NCBI RefSeq assembly: GCF_000282495.1
Contig: NZ_AKJE01000078.1
Span: 62,001 to 126,000 of the forward strand
DNA: 64,000 nt
Source of the DNA: Pseudomonas sp. GM79
GTDB lineage: Bacteria > Pseudomonadota > Gammaproteobacteria > Pseudomonadales > Pseudomonadaceae
Direction: 5' to 3'
Shown here: positions 35,192 to 43,506 of the stretch, piece after piece
Position numbering within the stretch: position 1 is the first letter of the stretch
Layout: each line of letters starts with the position of its first letter
Translations under genes and position numbers: made by a program
Notes under the pieces: model-generated
The model's input: the letters and a program-made list of their open reading frames with translations, nothing else
What the model was told of the DNA's origin: nothing
Databases searched by the model: none

Positions 35192-36379
35192 CTATGAGTA
35201 AAAGGACGGAGTGGGTAGCGTCTTGTTGAGCGCCCAGTCACCCAGTTCATGGAGCTTGTAGTCCACGGGGTCGTGCAGGGTCTGGGTGCGCAGGTTGCGC
35301 CAGTGACGATCAAGGCGCAGCGCGGCATGGGTGGCGCGGGCGCCAGTCACTTCAAACAGGCTGCTGGTCAGGTCCAGGCCGGTGCGGGTGGCGGCGACCT
35401 TGGCGGTGGCAATGGCCAAGGCCAGTTGGCCACGCTCCTCGGCGCCGAGCCGGTGCTCCTTGCTCCAGGCTTGGTCGAGCAGGGCGTTGGCGCGTTCAGT
35501 GAGCAGGCGCACGCTTTCCAGCCCGACCCAGAATTCGCCATAATGGCGCAGGACATAGGGGTCCTGATTGGCCTGGCTGACGTTGGCCTTGAACCAGGGG
35601 CGCGTTTCCTTGAGGGTGTAATTGCGGGCCTCTTCGAACGCGCCCTCGGCAATGCCGAGGAAGATATTGACGAAGGTCAGTTGGGCGATCAGCGGGCGCA
35701 GGCAGGCAAAGGGCGTGCTCAGCGGGCCGGGATCTAGCAGCAGTTCATTCTCTTCCACGCGCACCCGTTCGAAGGTGGCGCTGCCGCTGTCGGTCTGCCG
35801 TTGGCCGATGTTGTCCCAGTCGCCGTGCAAGGTGATGCCGGTGCGATGACTGGGAATGGCGGCGATCAACAGCTTGCCGCTGGTGGATTCATCCAGCGCC
35901 GAGGCAATCAGCATTTCCGAATCGGAGGCGCCGGAGCAGAAACTCTTGCGCCCGGAAAACTCGCGATAGCCTGCAAATTTTTTTGACAAGGTGCGGGTGT
36001 CCAACGGGTTAAGGGCATTACCCCAGAACCAGTTGTTGCGCGCGGTCTGTTCGAACCAGGGCTGCCACTGTTCGGGCCGGGAAAACAGCCGTACCGTGGC
36101 CAGCATCAAATGCTGGAAGCCGAACACATGGGCGATCGAGCTGTCGACCCTGGCGAACTCGCGCACCACTTCCAGGGTGTCGCTCCAGCTGGCGCCAAGG
36201 CCACCGTATTGCTGGTCAATTTTCATCGCCAGCAGACCGCAGCGGCGCAACTCGTCGCGCTCGGCTTTCGGCGTGCCGCCCAGATGGTCGCGTTCGGCGG
36301 CGGTTCGGGAAAACTCGGCGGCGAGCGTCCGGGCGATCTGCAGCGGGGTTTCAAGTCTGGATGTATGGATAGCGGTCAC
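35192..36379 (-). CDS. Acyl-CoA-dehydrogenase-like flavoprotein (sulfur-region paralogue)
   Basis: The 395-residue protein has the acyl-CoA dehydrogenase fold: AERDHLGGTPKAERDELRRCGLLAMKIDQQYGGLGASWSD, SSIAHVFGFQHLMLATV, FSGRKSFCSGASDSEMLIASAL and the C-terminal LRLDRHWRNLRTQTLHDPVDYK. DHWRN-type endings are shared with DszC/SfnB enzymes that use reduced flavin and oxygen. It lies between msuE (donor of FMNH2) and sfnR in one operon, nine bases separating it from each neighbour, which supports a flavin-dependent monooxygenase role in organosulfur breakdown. The precise substrate is unknown. Confidence 0.82.
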   Translation of the reverse strand: MTAIHTSRLETPLQIARTLAAEFSRTAAERDHLGGTPKAERDELRRCGLLAMKIDQQYGGLGASWSDTLEVVREFARVDSSIAHVFGFQHLMLATVRLFSRPEQWQPWFEQTARNNWFWGNALNPLDTRTLSKKFAGYREFSGRKSFCSGASDSEMLIASALDESTSGKLLIAAIPSHRTGITLHGDWDNIGQRQTDSGSATFERVRVEENELLLDPGPLSTPFACLRPLIAQLTFVNIFLGIAEGAFEEARNYTLKETRPWFKANVSQANQDPYVLRHYGEFWVGLESVRLLTERANALLDQAWSKEHRLGAEERGQLALAIATAKVAATRTGLDLTSSLFEVTGARATHAALRLDRHWRNLRTQTLHDPVDYKLHELGDWALNKTLPTPSFYS

Positions 36380-36388
36380 AGGCTGTCC

Positions 36389-36952
36389 TCAGGCTGTTTT
36401 CCGCAAGTCGGCGGCATTGGCGGTGAACAGCGGTGCGGCCCGTTCGACTGCCAGGCGGATGCGTGTTTTCAGCGCTTCGCTGCTGATCTGGTAATTCGTG
36501 AAATCGGCCTCCGAGGCATACACGCCAAGGGGCAGGGTCACCGACTGGAAGAAGCTGAACAGCGGGCGCAACTGATGATCGATTACCAGCGCATGCCGGT
36601 CGCTGCCACCGGTGGCGGCCAGCAACACCGGGGTGTCGATCAATGCGTCCTGGCCAATCAGGTCGAACAGGTGCTTAAACTGGCCCGGGTAGGCGCCACG
36701 GTAGACAGGTGCGGCCACAACCAGCAGGTCTGCCGACTCAATCGCACTCAACTCGTACTCAACGGTTTCCGGCAGCTCCTGACGGGACATGGCGCTGCCC
36801 AGTGGGCGGACAATGTCGCCCAGTTCGATGATGCGGCTTTCGATTGGCAGGTACTGGCTCAGCTCGGCAACGATGGCCTGGACCAGCACCAGGGTGCGCG
36901 ACGGACGATAGGTTCCACCGGAAACGGCGACGACTTTAAGTGGGGTGCTCAT
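36389..36952 (-). CDS. msuE: NADH-dependent FMN reductase of methanesulfonate metabolism
   Basis: The 187-residue flavodoxin-like reductase has VVAVSGGTYRPSRTLVLVQAI, LLVVAAPVYRGAYPGQFKHLFDLI and LLAATGGSDRHALVIDHQLRPLFSFFQSVTLPLGVYASEADF, close to MsuE of Pseudomonas. It is paralogous to the sfnF product at 26.1 kb. As first gene of a - strand operon it would provide FMNH2 for the adjoining flavoprotein and possibly other monooxygenases. The start at 36952 gives the conserved N-terminus; upstream codons to 37150 overlap the promoter and enhancer sites and were discounted. Confidence 0.9.
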   Translation of the reverse strand: MSTPLKVVAVSGGTYRPSRTLVLVQAIVAELSQYLPIESRIIELGDIVRPLGSAMSRQELPETVEYELSAIESADLLVVAAPVYRGAYPGQFKHLFDLIGQDALIDTPVLLAATGGSDRHALVIDHQLRPLFSFFQSVTLPLGVYASEADFTNYQISSEALKTRIRLAVERAAPLFTANAADLRKTA

Positions 36953-36994
36953 GGGGTCTGTTCCTGTTCGAGTTGCGGGATGTGCAGCCATCAG

Positions 36995-37010
36995 AGCAAG
37001 AGTTGTTCCA
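36995..37010 (-). promoter_or_regulatory. Sigma-54 promoter of the msuE-dehydrogenase-sfnR operon
   Basis: Read on the - strand, TGGAACAACTCTTGCT fits TGGCACG-N4-TTGC(A/T) with exact spacing and an intact -12 box. It is 43 bases before msuE and downstream of three enhancer-like repeats. Confidence 0.8.
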
Positions 37011-37065
37011 AGGTTAAAATAACTATTAAAAACAATAAGATGGATTAACATGTTATCTCGGCTGC

Positions 37066-37137
37066 TGTTGCCCGGGCAGCTAACTGTTGAGCGACTGTTG
37101 CCTGAGCAACAATGGCGCTTCTGTTTACCGGGCAACA
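37066..37137. promoter_or_regulatory. Three tandem SfnR-type enhancer repeats
   Basis: Three 16-bp dyads occur: TGTTGC-CCGG-GCAGCT (37066-37081), TGTTGC-CTGA-GCAACA (37096-37111, perfect) and TGTTTA-CCGG-GCAACA (37122-37137). They start 30 and 26 bases apart and lie 56-127 bases upstream of the sigma-54 promoter, the usual place for enhancer-binding proteins. The same dyad is present before sfnF at 25955. Confidence 0.75.
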
Positions 37138-37205
37138 CTGCCGCATCCATGAATTAAATGTAAATGATCTAAAAAACATCAAGTAAATACTTTTTGGTTA
37201 TTAGC

Positions 37206-37388
37206 TTAAGGCTTTGTCTGGTCGCCAGTGCCGGGTGAGTCGCCTTTGGCTGGCCTTGGCAGGCCGATATCAGCGGGGAACGCCTCTCGCTGCGGCAAAG
37301 TGTTGCTCAGCCAATAGCGGTTCAGCATCACTGTTGGGCGGGCGACAGTGCAGTCGACCCAGGCCGCCGACGCCGAATCGAGCCAGTT
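37206..37388 (-). pseudogene. Unrecognised C-terminal gene fragment
   Basis: The - strand carries a frame of about 60 residues ending at a stop (37206-37208) with NWLDSASAAWVDCTVARPTV followed by MLNRYWLSNTLPQREAFPAD. Composition looks coding, but no family was recognised and no start is available. It is the first of several truncated genes in this stretch. Confidence 0.35.
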
Positions 37389-37494
37389 GCCGAGATATCA
37401 CTGACCCAGTCTGACTCTTCGCGTACCATTGCCTGTGCTGTATTTGTGCCGATTTGGGGGGGCATCCTTGCGTCGGCACGTGGGTCAATTCGGC

Positions 37495-37671
37495 GTCGGC
37501 GTCTACAGTTGGGGATTGATCACGTCGACCGCCCTGAGTTTGGTTTTCGTTCCGGTGGTGTTCAGTTTTATGGACGATTTGCGAAGATATCTCGCGGAAA
37601 AACGAGGGCCATTATTGACCGTTCCATTGCTTCGGTTCGTCCTCAGTATCTTTCCGATCCCGCAGCCTTAA
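37495..37671 (+). pseudogene. C-terminal fragment of an RND efflux transporter
   Basis: The frame reads YSWGLITSTALSLVFVPVVF followed by SFMDDLRRYLAEKRG, matching the last transmembrane helix and cytoplasmic tail of RND transporters (GxxxSTxLSLxxVPVxF...DDLRR). More than 900 upstream residues are missing. Confidence 0.65.
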
Positions 37672-37747
37672 CATGCGCACTGATGCACCGGCGCGAAAGT
37701 CACCTAGGCCGCCGCTTCGTCGCTTCTTGCAGCTGCATTCGGAAGTA

Positions 37748-37840
37748 TCAGCTCAAATATTCGTCCAGGTTGCTGGATTCTTCTGCAAAGCGCTCGATCA
37801 GAAATTCGAGAAGGGCGCGTACGCGAGGTGCCATATACCG
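37748..37840 (-). pseudogene. C-terminal fragment of a LysR-family regulator
   Basis: The - strand reads MAPRVRALLEFLIERFAEES then SNLDEYLS and stop. APRVRALLEFL.ERF is the classic LysR C-terminal tail. It is cut off at about 37840, exactly where the polysaccharide-deacetylase fragment begins on the opposite strand. Confidence 0.7.
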
Positions 37841-38471
37841 GCACATGATCGGCGAGGCCGCTCGGCGGCATCCCGAAATCGCAAGAGAGATCGTTGCGCG
37901 CGGCCATGAAGCGGCCGGACACGGTCCTCGCTGGAGTTCCCAGTATGCGATGAGCCGCGAGGAGGAGAAGCAGTTCCTCATCCAGGCAGCCAGCATGGTC
38001 GAAGAAGTCACAGGCCAGCGACTGATAGGCTACAACTGCAACTGGCTGCGGCGTGGTCCGAACACGTTGTCGCTGCTACAAGAGTTGGGCTACGTCTACC
38101 ACATCGACGATCTGAGTCGCGATGAGCCTTTCATCGAACAGGTCAACGGCAAGGACTTCGTCGTGGTGCCATATACACTGCGCAATAACGACATCCTGCT
38201 AATTGAAGGCCGCAACTATTCGCCGACCCAGTTCCTGGAGCAGATCAAGCTGGATTTCGATCAACTCTACGAAGAAGCCTGCACACGCCGTCGCATGATG
38301 TCGGTCAGCGCTCATGACCGCATCAGCGGCTCGCCGCAGATGGTGAGGGTCTGGGACGAGTTTCTGCGTTACGCCAAGAGCCGGCCGGGGGTCGCATTCA
38401 TGCGCAAGGACGAGATTGCACGCTACATCCAGAACAGCCCGCTGACTCCGCGCGAAGCTGAAACACTATAA
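37836..38471 (+). pseudogene. N-terminally truncated polysaccharide deacetylase family protein
   Basis: About 210 residues remain: YRHMIGEAARRHPEIAREIV, ARGHEAAGHGPRWSSQYAMS, GYNCNWLRRGPNTLSLLQEL, YVYHIDDLSRDEPF and a normal end at TPREAETL. ARGHEAAGHG holds the metal-binding His pair of NodB-like/allantoinase-related (PuuE-like) deacetylases. The N-terminal catalytic-base strand is missing. An open frame extends upstream to 37446, but that part is a chance fusion through unrelated remnants. Confidence 0.8.
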
Positions 38472-38570
38472 AAACATGCTTTCTGCCAGCGGCGCTTTGG
38501 ACAGCGGAGTCAAATGTCCGCTCTTGGGATCTATACGGTAGCCCAGCACCTGAAACGGCTTGTTTGCCAG
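38466..38570 (-). pseudogene. Fragment of a lactonase-type beta-propeller protein
   Basis: The - strand gives NKPFQVLGYRIDPKSGHLTP then LSKAPLAESMFL and stop. The pattern of a Tyr/Phe-RID-P.(S/T)G.LTPL strand is the blade repeat of 6-phosphogluconolactonase/YncE-like propellers. Only one blade survives. Confidence 0.5.
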
Positions 38571-38942
38571 CATTTCAGGCAAGATTACCGCGTTCCCGAT
38601 GCTGATTACCGATGCCTTCCAACACGTTCGTCCTGAACGTCGCGAAAAGTACGGCAAAGAGTTTCATCATGATCCGATGCACAAATGGTTCATGCTTTTT
38701 ATCCTCGTCACGCCGTTGATCTGGTCGTTGCAAGGCATGCCGGATTTCGTGACCTGACCATTGGTGTCAGTGCGTTGAACATTATTGGCTTGCCGGTCAT
38801 TTCCCTGGGCCTGCTGATCATGTCCAACCAGAAGACACTGCTGGACAAGAAATATCGCAACAACCTGTTTGAAAACATCGCGCTGCTCTTTGCTACAGGC
38901 CTCGCACTGTGGGTCGCCTGTTGGGCGTCGATCTGTTTACCT
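38565..38942 (+). pseudogene. Nramp-type metal transporter remnant with a one-base deletion
   Basis: Frame one encodes GKITAFPMLITDAFQHVRPE, RREKYGKEFHHDPMHKWFML, LVTPLIWSLQGMPDFVT and stop. A shift at about 38750 continues as LTIGVSALNIIGLPVISLGL, LIMSNQKTLLDKKYRNNLFE and NIALLFATGLALWVACW. Restoring one C (GTGACCCTGACC for GTGACCTGACC) joins them as FVTLTIG. The joined text resembles the C-terminal third of Nramp-family divalent-metal transporters. The N-terminal two-thirds are missing. Confidence 0.6.
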
Positions 38943-38989
38943 GACACCGAGCCGCCAAGGGGACGCAACGTCTCCTCGGCGGCCAACGT

Positions 38990-39946
38990 TCAGTCAGTCA
39001 CGGAACCCTGCGGTATTCTCCCGGCGAAACTGTCCACCAGGCTCGCCACCACCATCTCTCCCATCCGCGTGCGGGTCTGCAGCGTCGCACTGGCGCGATG
39101 GGGCTGCAGTACCACGTTCTCGTTGCCGAACAGTGTCTCGGGGACGTTCGGTTCATCGACAAACACATCCAGTGCCGCCCCCGCGATCTCTCCAGCGGCC
39201 AGTGCCGTCACCAGATCGACCTCGTTGACCAGCTTGCCCCGCGCCACGTTGATCAGATACCCGTCCTTGCCCAGCGCCTGCAGCACATCGGCATTGATGA
39301 TGGCTTCAGTCTTGTCGGCAGCAGCCGCGAGAATCAGCGCATCACTGTGGCTGGCCAGCTGCTTCAGATCGGCGATGAAGGTGTGGTTCACGTCGCTCAT
39401 GGGTTGTAAATCGGTGTAGCTGATCGGGCAACCGAACGCCGCGGCTCGGGTCGCCACTGCACGGCCGACCCGGCCCATGCCGACGATCCCGATGCGCATG
39501 CCCGACACCTGACGCGCCAACGGCAACGGGGCCAACGGCGTCGGGCTATGGGGCCATTGGCCCGAACGCACGTAACGATCACTGGTGCACAGGCCTCGGC
39601 ACACGGCAATCAACAAACCGATGGCCAGGTCGGCGACATCTTCGGTCAGCGCCCCGATGGTCGCGGTCACGCGGATCCCGCGATCCCTGGCGTAAGCCAG
39701 GTCCACCGCATCCGTGCCCACGCCGTTGACCGCCACCACTTCCAGTTTCGGTAGCTGCGCCATCAGCGCCTGACTGATACCGGTATGCCCGCCGGTGATC
39801 ACCCCGCGAATGTTCGCGCCGTGTTCCTGCAAATAAGCCTGCTTGTCGGCCTGCTGGAAGTAGCGTCTGACGGTAAACAGTTCATCGAGCCGCGCGTTGA
39901 TTTCGGGGATCAGGATCGGGCTGAGCTGCAAGATTTCTGGTTTCAT
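38990..39946 (-). CDS. D-isomer-specific 2-hydroxyacid dehydrogenase
   Basis: The 318-residue NAD(P)-dependent reductase has the Rossmann motif GIVGMGRVGRAVATRAAAFG and the catalytic triad: Arg in NVARGKLVNEVDL, Glu in DVFVDEPNVP and His in LQPHRASAT. Family members reduce hydroxypyruvate, glyoxylate or other 2-oxoacids. ATG 39946 follows GGGAGGTTTAC and is preferred to 39982, which overlaps the SDR gene. It is the last gene of an operon of permease, FAH hydrolase, SDR and this enzyme. Confidence 0.87.
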   Translation of the reverse strand: MKPEILQLSPILIPEINARLDELFTVRRYFQQADKQAYLQEHGANIRGVITGGHTGISQALMAQLPKLEVVAVNGVGTDAVDLAYARDRGIRVTATIGALTEDVADLAIGLLIAVCRGLCTSDRYVRSGQWPHSPTPLAPLPLARQVSGMRIGIVGMGRVGRAVATRAAAFGCPISYTDLQPMSDVNHTFIADLKQLASHSDALILAAAADKTEAIINADVLQALGKDGYLINVARGKLVNEVDLVTALAAGEIAGAALDVFVDEPNVPETLFGNENVVLQPHRASATLQTRTRMGEMVVASLVDSFAGRIPQGSVTD

Positions 39947-39978
39947 GTAAACCTCCCGTAACGGAATAAAGAGCCGGT

Positions 39979-40737
39979 TCAACCGCGACCGGCAAACGGC
40001 ATGGCGCTGGCCATGACGGTCATGTTCAGGACGTTCGCCTCCAGTGGCAGACCGGCGATGTAGCGCACGGCGTCGGCCACATGCTTGACGTCCACCATCG
40101 GCTCCACGGCGATGGTGCCGTTGGCCTGGCGCACGCCTTTGGTCATGCGCACCGACATCTCGGTCAGGGCGTTGCCGATGTCGATCTGGCTGCAGGCGAT
40201 ATTGAACTCCCGCCCGTCCAGGGCCAGTGATTTGGTCAACCCCAGCACCGCGTGTTTGCTGGCGGTGTAGGCGCTGCTGAAGGGGCGCGGGGTATGGGCC
40301 GAGATCGAGCCGTTATTGATGATGCGTCCACCCTGTGGCTGTTGCCGGCGCATCAGCCTGAAGGCACCACGGGCGCAGAGGAAAACGCCGTTGAGGTTGG
40401 TGTCGATCACGTTTCGCCACTGCTCGAACGTCAGCTCATCGAGCGGCACTGCCGGGGCGTTGACCCCGGCGTTGTTGAACACCACATCGAGTCGCCCGTA
40501 TACCTCGGTGAGGGTGGCAAACAGCGCATCGACACTGGCCGGGTCGCGCACATCAGTCGGCACCGCCAACGCTTCGTGTCCTTCGCTGAGCGCCCATTCG
40601 ACCAAGGCCTGCAACGGCTCCGGCCGACGTCCGGCCACTACCAGGGTGAATCCGTCGGCCATCAGCGACAGGGCCACGGCGCGGCCGATTCCGCTACCGG
40701 CGCCGGTGACCAGGGCCACTTTCAAAGGACTGTTCAT
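39979..40737 (-). CDS. Short-chain dehydrogenase/reductase
   Basis: The 252-residue SDR has the cofactor motif TGAGSGIGRAVALSL, NNAGVNAP, and the catalytic set Asn (NLNGVF), Ser (NGSISAHTPRP), Tyr/Lys (YTASKHAVLGLTKSLAL). The Arg after the second strand (AGRRPEP) suggests NADP use. Beside a FAH-family hydrolase it could act like 2-keto-3-deoxy-acid 4-dehydrogenases of non-phosphorylative sugar catabolism, but this is inference. Confidence 0.86.
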   Translation of the reverse strand: MNSPLKVALVTGAGSGIGRAVALSLMADGFTLVVAGRRPEPLQALVEWALSEGHEALAVPTDVRDPASVDALFATLTEVYGRLDVVFNNAGVNAPAVPLDELTFEQWRNVIDTNLNGVFLCARGAFRLMRRQQPQGGRIINNGSISAHTPRPFSSAYTASKHAVLGLTKSLALDGREFNIACSQIDIGNALTEMSVRMTKGVRQANGTIAVEPMVDVKHVADAVRYIAGLPLEANVLNMTVMASAMPFAGRG

Positions 40738-40779
40738 GTTGTTATCTCCTTTCTCAATTCACGAGGGCGTGAGCCGGGT

Positions 40780-41472
40780 TCAAGATCGTGGACCGACGCG
40801 CATTTCCAATTGGCCGATGCCGTCGATCCCGGCGTTGATGATGTCGCCCGGTTGCAGCACATCGACGCCTGCCGGGCTGCCAGTCATGATCAGGTCACCG
40901 GCCCGCAGCGCTACCGACTGTGAGATGCGGCTGATGATTTCACTGACCGACCAGATCTGGCTGTCGAGGCTGTCGCGCTGGCGCTCTTCGCCGTTGACGT
41001 TCAGCCACAACTCACCATCGGGATGTCCTGCCCGCGTGATCGGCACGATGGCGGTCATTGGCGCGGCGCCGTCGAACACCTTGGCACCTTCCCACGGCAA
41101 ACCATTGCTTTTGGCCGCGCGCTGGACATCACGACGGGTCAAATCAAGGCCGGCGGCATAGCCCCAGACATAGGCCAGCGCCTGACTCTGCGGAATATTG
41201 GCACCGCCTTCACCGATGGCCACGACCAATTCGATTTCGTGGACAAACTCTTCGGTCAACGGCGGGAAAGTCACTTCACCCGCCGCATCCACCACGTTGC
41301 TCGCCGGTTTCATGAAGAACACTGGCGGTTGGCGGGACTGGCCTTGGGTATCTGGCCAAGGGTAGTTGCGGCCGACACAAAACACCCGGCCAACGGGAAA
41401 GCGCTGCTGGCTGCCAGCAACCGGCAAGGTCACGGGCAGATCCGGGGTAAACACATACTCGGTCATCGTCAT
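40780..41472 (-). CDS. Fumarylacetoacetate hydrolase family protein
   Basis: The 230-residue single-domain FAH protein carries the metal site in FVHEIELVVAIG, the PVFFMKPASNV loop, GLDLTRRDVQRAAK and RAGDLIMTGSPAGV. Relatives cleave acylpyruvates or 2,4-diketo-3-deoxy acids. Two in-frame ATGs (41472 and 41466) are possible; the first is better spaced from AGGACG. Operon partners suggest it splits a diketo acid produced by the SDR. Confidence 0.85.
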   Translation of the reverse strand: MTMTEYVFTPDLPVTLPVAGSQQRFPVGRVFCVGRNYPWPDTQGQSRQPPVFFMKPASNVVDAAGEVTFPPLTEEFVHEIELVVAIGEGGANIPQSQALAYVWGYAAGLDLTRRDVQRAAKSNGLPWEGAKVFDGAAPMTAIVPITRAGHPDGELWLNVNGEERQRDSLDSQIWSVSEIISRISQSVALRAGDLIMTGSPAGVDVLQPGDIINAGIDGIGQLEMRVGPRS

Positions 41473-41571
41473 TTTTGTAGTCGTCCTGTTAGAAGCGTCA
41501 GCGTACGGCGGCAATCTTTTGCGAAGTTGGACGAAAGCCGCCTTGTGTTGGAGAAAAACGGTTTTTTTGAC

Positions 41572-42921
41572 TCAGCGCGCCTTGAGTTCGATGCGATACA
41601 AGCGACCGAGCAGCAACGAATAGGACAAGGTACCGACCAGCGCCACGCCGCCGATGAACCAGAAGGCGTAGGCAAAGGAGCCTGTCGCGTGGACGATGCC
41701 GCCAATCACAATCGGAGTGACGATCCCGCCGATGTTGGCGGCCAGGCTGGTGACTCCGCCGGTCAGTCCGATCAATTCCTTGGGCGCGACTTCCGACACC
41801 GCCGCCCATGACGACGAAGCAATTCCTTGGGCGAAGAAGGCAATGGTCAGCACGGCAATGCAGATCACGTTCGAGTCGGTGAAATTCACCAGCACAATCG
41901 ACATCCCCAGCATCGATCCGACTACCAAAGGCAACTTGCGAGCGAAGGACATTGAATAGCCACGGCGAATCAGCAAGTCGGAGATGATGCCGGCCAGCAG
42001 AATGCCGACCGTTGCACCCACGAACGGCAGCACCGCGAAGATCCCGGCCTTGATCATGGTCAGCTTGCGTTCTTCGATCAGGTACGTCGGGAACCAGGTC
42101 AGGAAAAAGTACAACGCCGAGGTGCTGGCGAACTTGCCGATGCAAATCGCCCAGATCTGCCGATAACTGAACAGCTCGGCGATCTGCCGCCAGTTGAACC
42201 GGGTGCGTTCCTGACTGCTCTTGACCAGTCCGCCACCGGCTTCGATGTACTTCAGTTCTTCCTGGCTGACGTTCTTGCAGCTCAGCGGATCGCGGTATAC
42301 GTAGAGCCAGATCACACCGAACACAATGCCGAGTATCCCGGTGCTGTAGAAAACATGGCGCCAGTCATAGGTCGTGGCCAGCCATAACAGCACGCCGGTA
42401 AACAGCGCCGTGCCCAGATATTGGCCGCACACGTAAATGCTGCTGGCCAGGCCCCGTTCGCGGGCCGGGAACCATACCGTCACCGCACGGCTGTTGGCCG
42501 GAAACGCTGGAGCCTCCATGGCGCCGACCGCCAGGCGCAGCCCGAACAGCGAAGCGAATCCTGTGGCAAAGCCCTGGCACACGGTGACCGTCGACCAACT
42601 GATCAGCGATACCCCGTAGGTGAAGCGGGAACCGAAGCGATCGGCAATAAACCCCGCAGGCACCAGGGCGAGGGCGTAAGTCCAGGCAAACGCGGAAAAA
42701 ATCAGGCCCATTTCGATCTTGTCCAGGCCCAGGTCCTTGGCGAGGAACGGTGCGGCAATCGAGATGTTCACGCGGTCGATGTAATTGATGATGGTCGCAA
42801 TCAGCAGCAATGACAGCATGAACCAGCGCCGACGCGTCGGCAGTCGCTGAGGCAACAGGGCGTCCCGGGCGCCGGCACTCACCGACGGCGCGGTGGACGG
42901 AGAGGTTTGCGAGTTCGACAT
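41572..42921 (-). CDS. MFS transporter, anion:cation symporter (sugar-acid) family
   Basis: The 449-residue carrier has about 12 membrane helices. Signatures RRWFMLSLLLIATIINYIDRVNISIAAPFLAKDLGL and FSAFAWTYALALVPAGFIADRFGSR are typical of glucarate/galactonate-type ACS permeases. It is the first gene of the operon leading to FAH, SDR and hydroxyacid dehydrogenase, and diverges from an AraC-type regulator. Uptake of a hexonate or aldarate is likely. Confidence 0.85.
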   Translation of the reverse strand: MSNSQTSPSTAPSVSAGARDALLPQRLPTRRRWFMLSLLLIATIINYIDRVNISIAAPFLAKDLGLDKIEMGLIFSAFAWTYALALVPAGFIADRFGSRFTYGVSLISWSTVTVCQGFATGFASLFGLRLAVGAMEAPAFPANSRAVTVWFPARERGLASSIYVCGQYLGTALFTGVLLWLATTYDWRHVFYSTGILGIVFGVIWLYVYRDPLSCKNVSQEELKYIEAGGGLVKSSQERTRFNWRQIAELFSYRQIWAICIGKFASTSALYFFLTWFPTYLIEERKLTMIKAGIFAVLPFVGATVGILLAGIISDLLIRRGYSMSFARKLPLVVGSMLGMSIVLVNFTDSNVICIAVLTIAFFAQGIASSSWAAVSEVAPKELIGLTGGVTSLAANIGGIVTPIVIGGIVHATGSFAYAFWFIGGVALVGTLSYSLLLGRLYRIELKAR

Positions 42922-43506
42922 GAGTAGACCTTTTTATTGTTAGAAGAATCGAGATGTTCGCGCGCAGCCGAAGCCGTGCCCGCAGTGCCGGGGCAGAGCA
43001 ATCGCTACTTGAATGAGAGGCGCGGACAGCCGCTGTCAGGCGCTCAAATACGCCTTCGGACTGGCTCGATCGGGGGAGGGTTGGCGAGAGGGAAAAACAG
43101 GTTCATCACTTGCGCACCTTTTGATTGTTTTTGGAAGGTTCGGGCTGCATTGGCTATCACAGTGGTCGTACAACTTCTCAAAATCAACGGAGGCGTTAGA
43201 TCGTTTTTTCTTCTAAAAAAGGCGATGAATACAGGTGTCCAAGAAAAAACAAATCAGCGTATTTCCTTGGTTATGCTTTATTTGTTTCATAAGTTAATGT
43301 TTTTAAATGATTAATTATCTTTGTGTGCATGTAGATTTTTTGGACAGGCGACACATCACACACGGATACAATTAATTCTCTATATTGCATTGTCATCCTA
43401 TGACGTGTTGAAGCCAGCGGTGTCTGCCTTCACAATCACCGCGGTCGCCGCCTGCATCGCGGCGCGACGACAATCTGTCCATGTACCTGTAGAGGATCCT
43501 CAGGCG
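42922..43506. other. Divergent regulatory region between MFS and AraC genes
   Basis: A 585-base region, A+T-rich between 43200 and 43400, without a credible gene. It should hold the permease promoter and the AraC binding sites. Direct or inverted repeats strong enough to name as operators were not recognised. Confidence 0.5.

Noticed and set aside
37446..38471. 341-codon frame as a complete deacetylase
   Set aside because: Residues before about 37836 do not match the family and run through RND and LysR remnants; only the later part is homologous.
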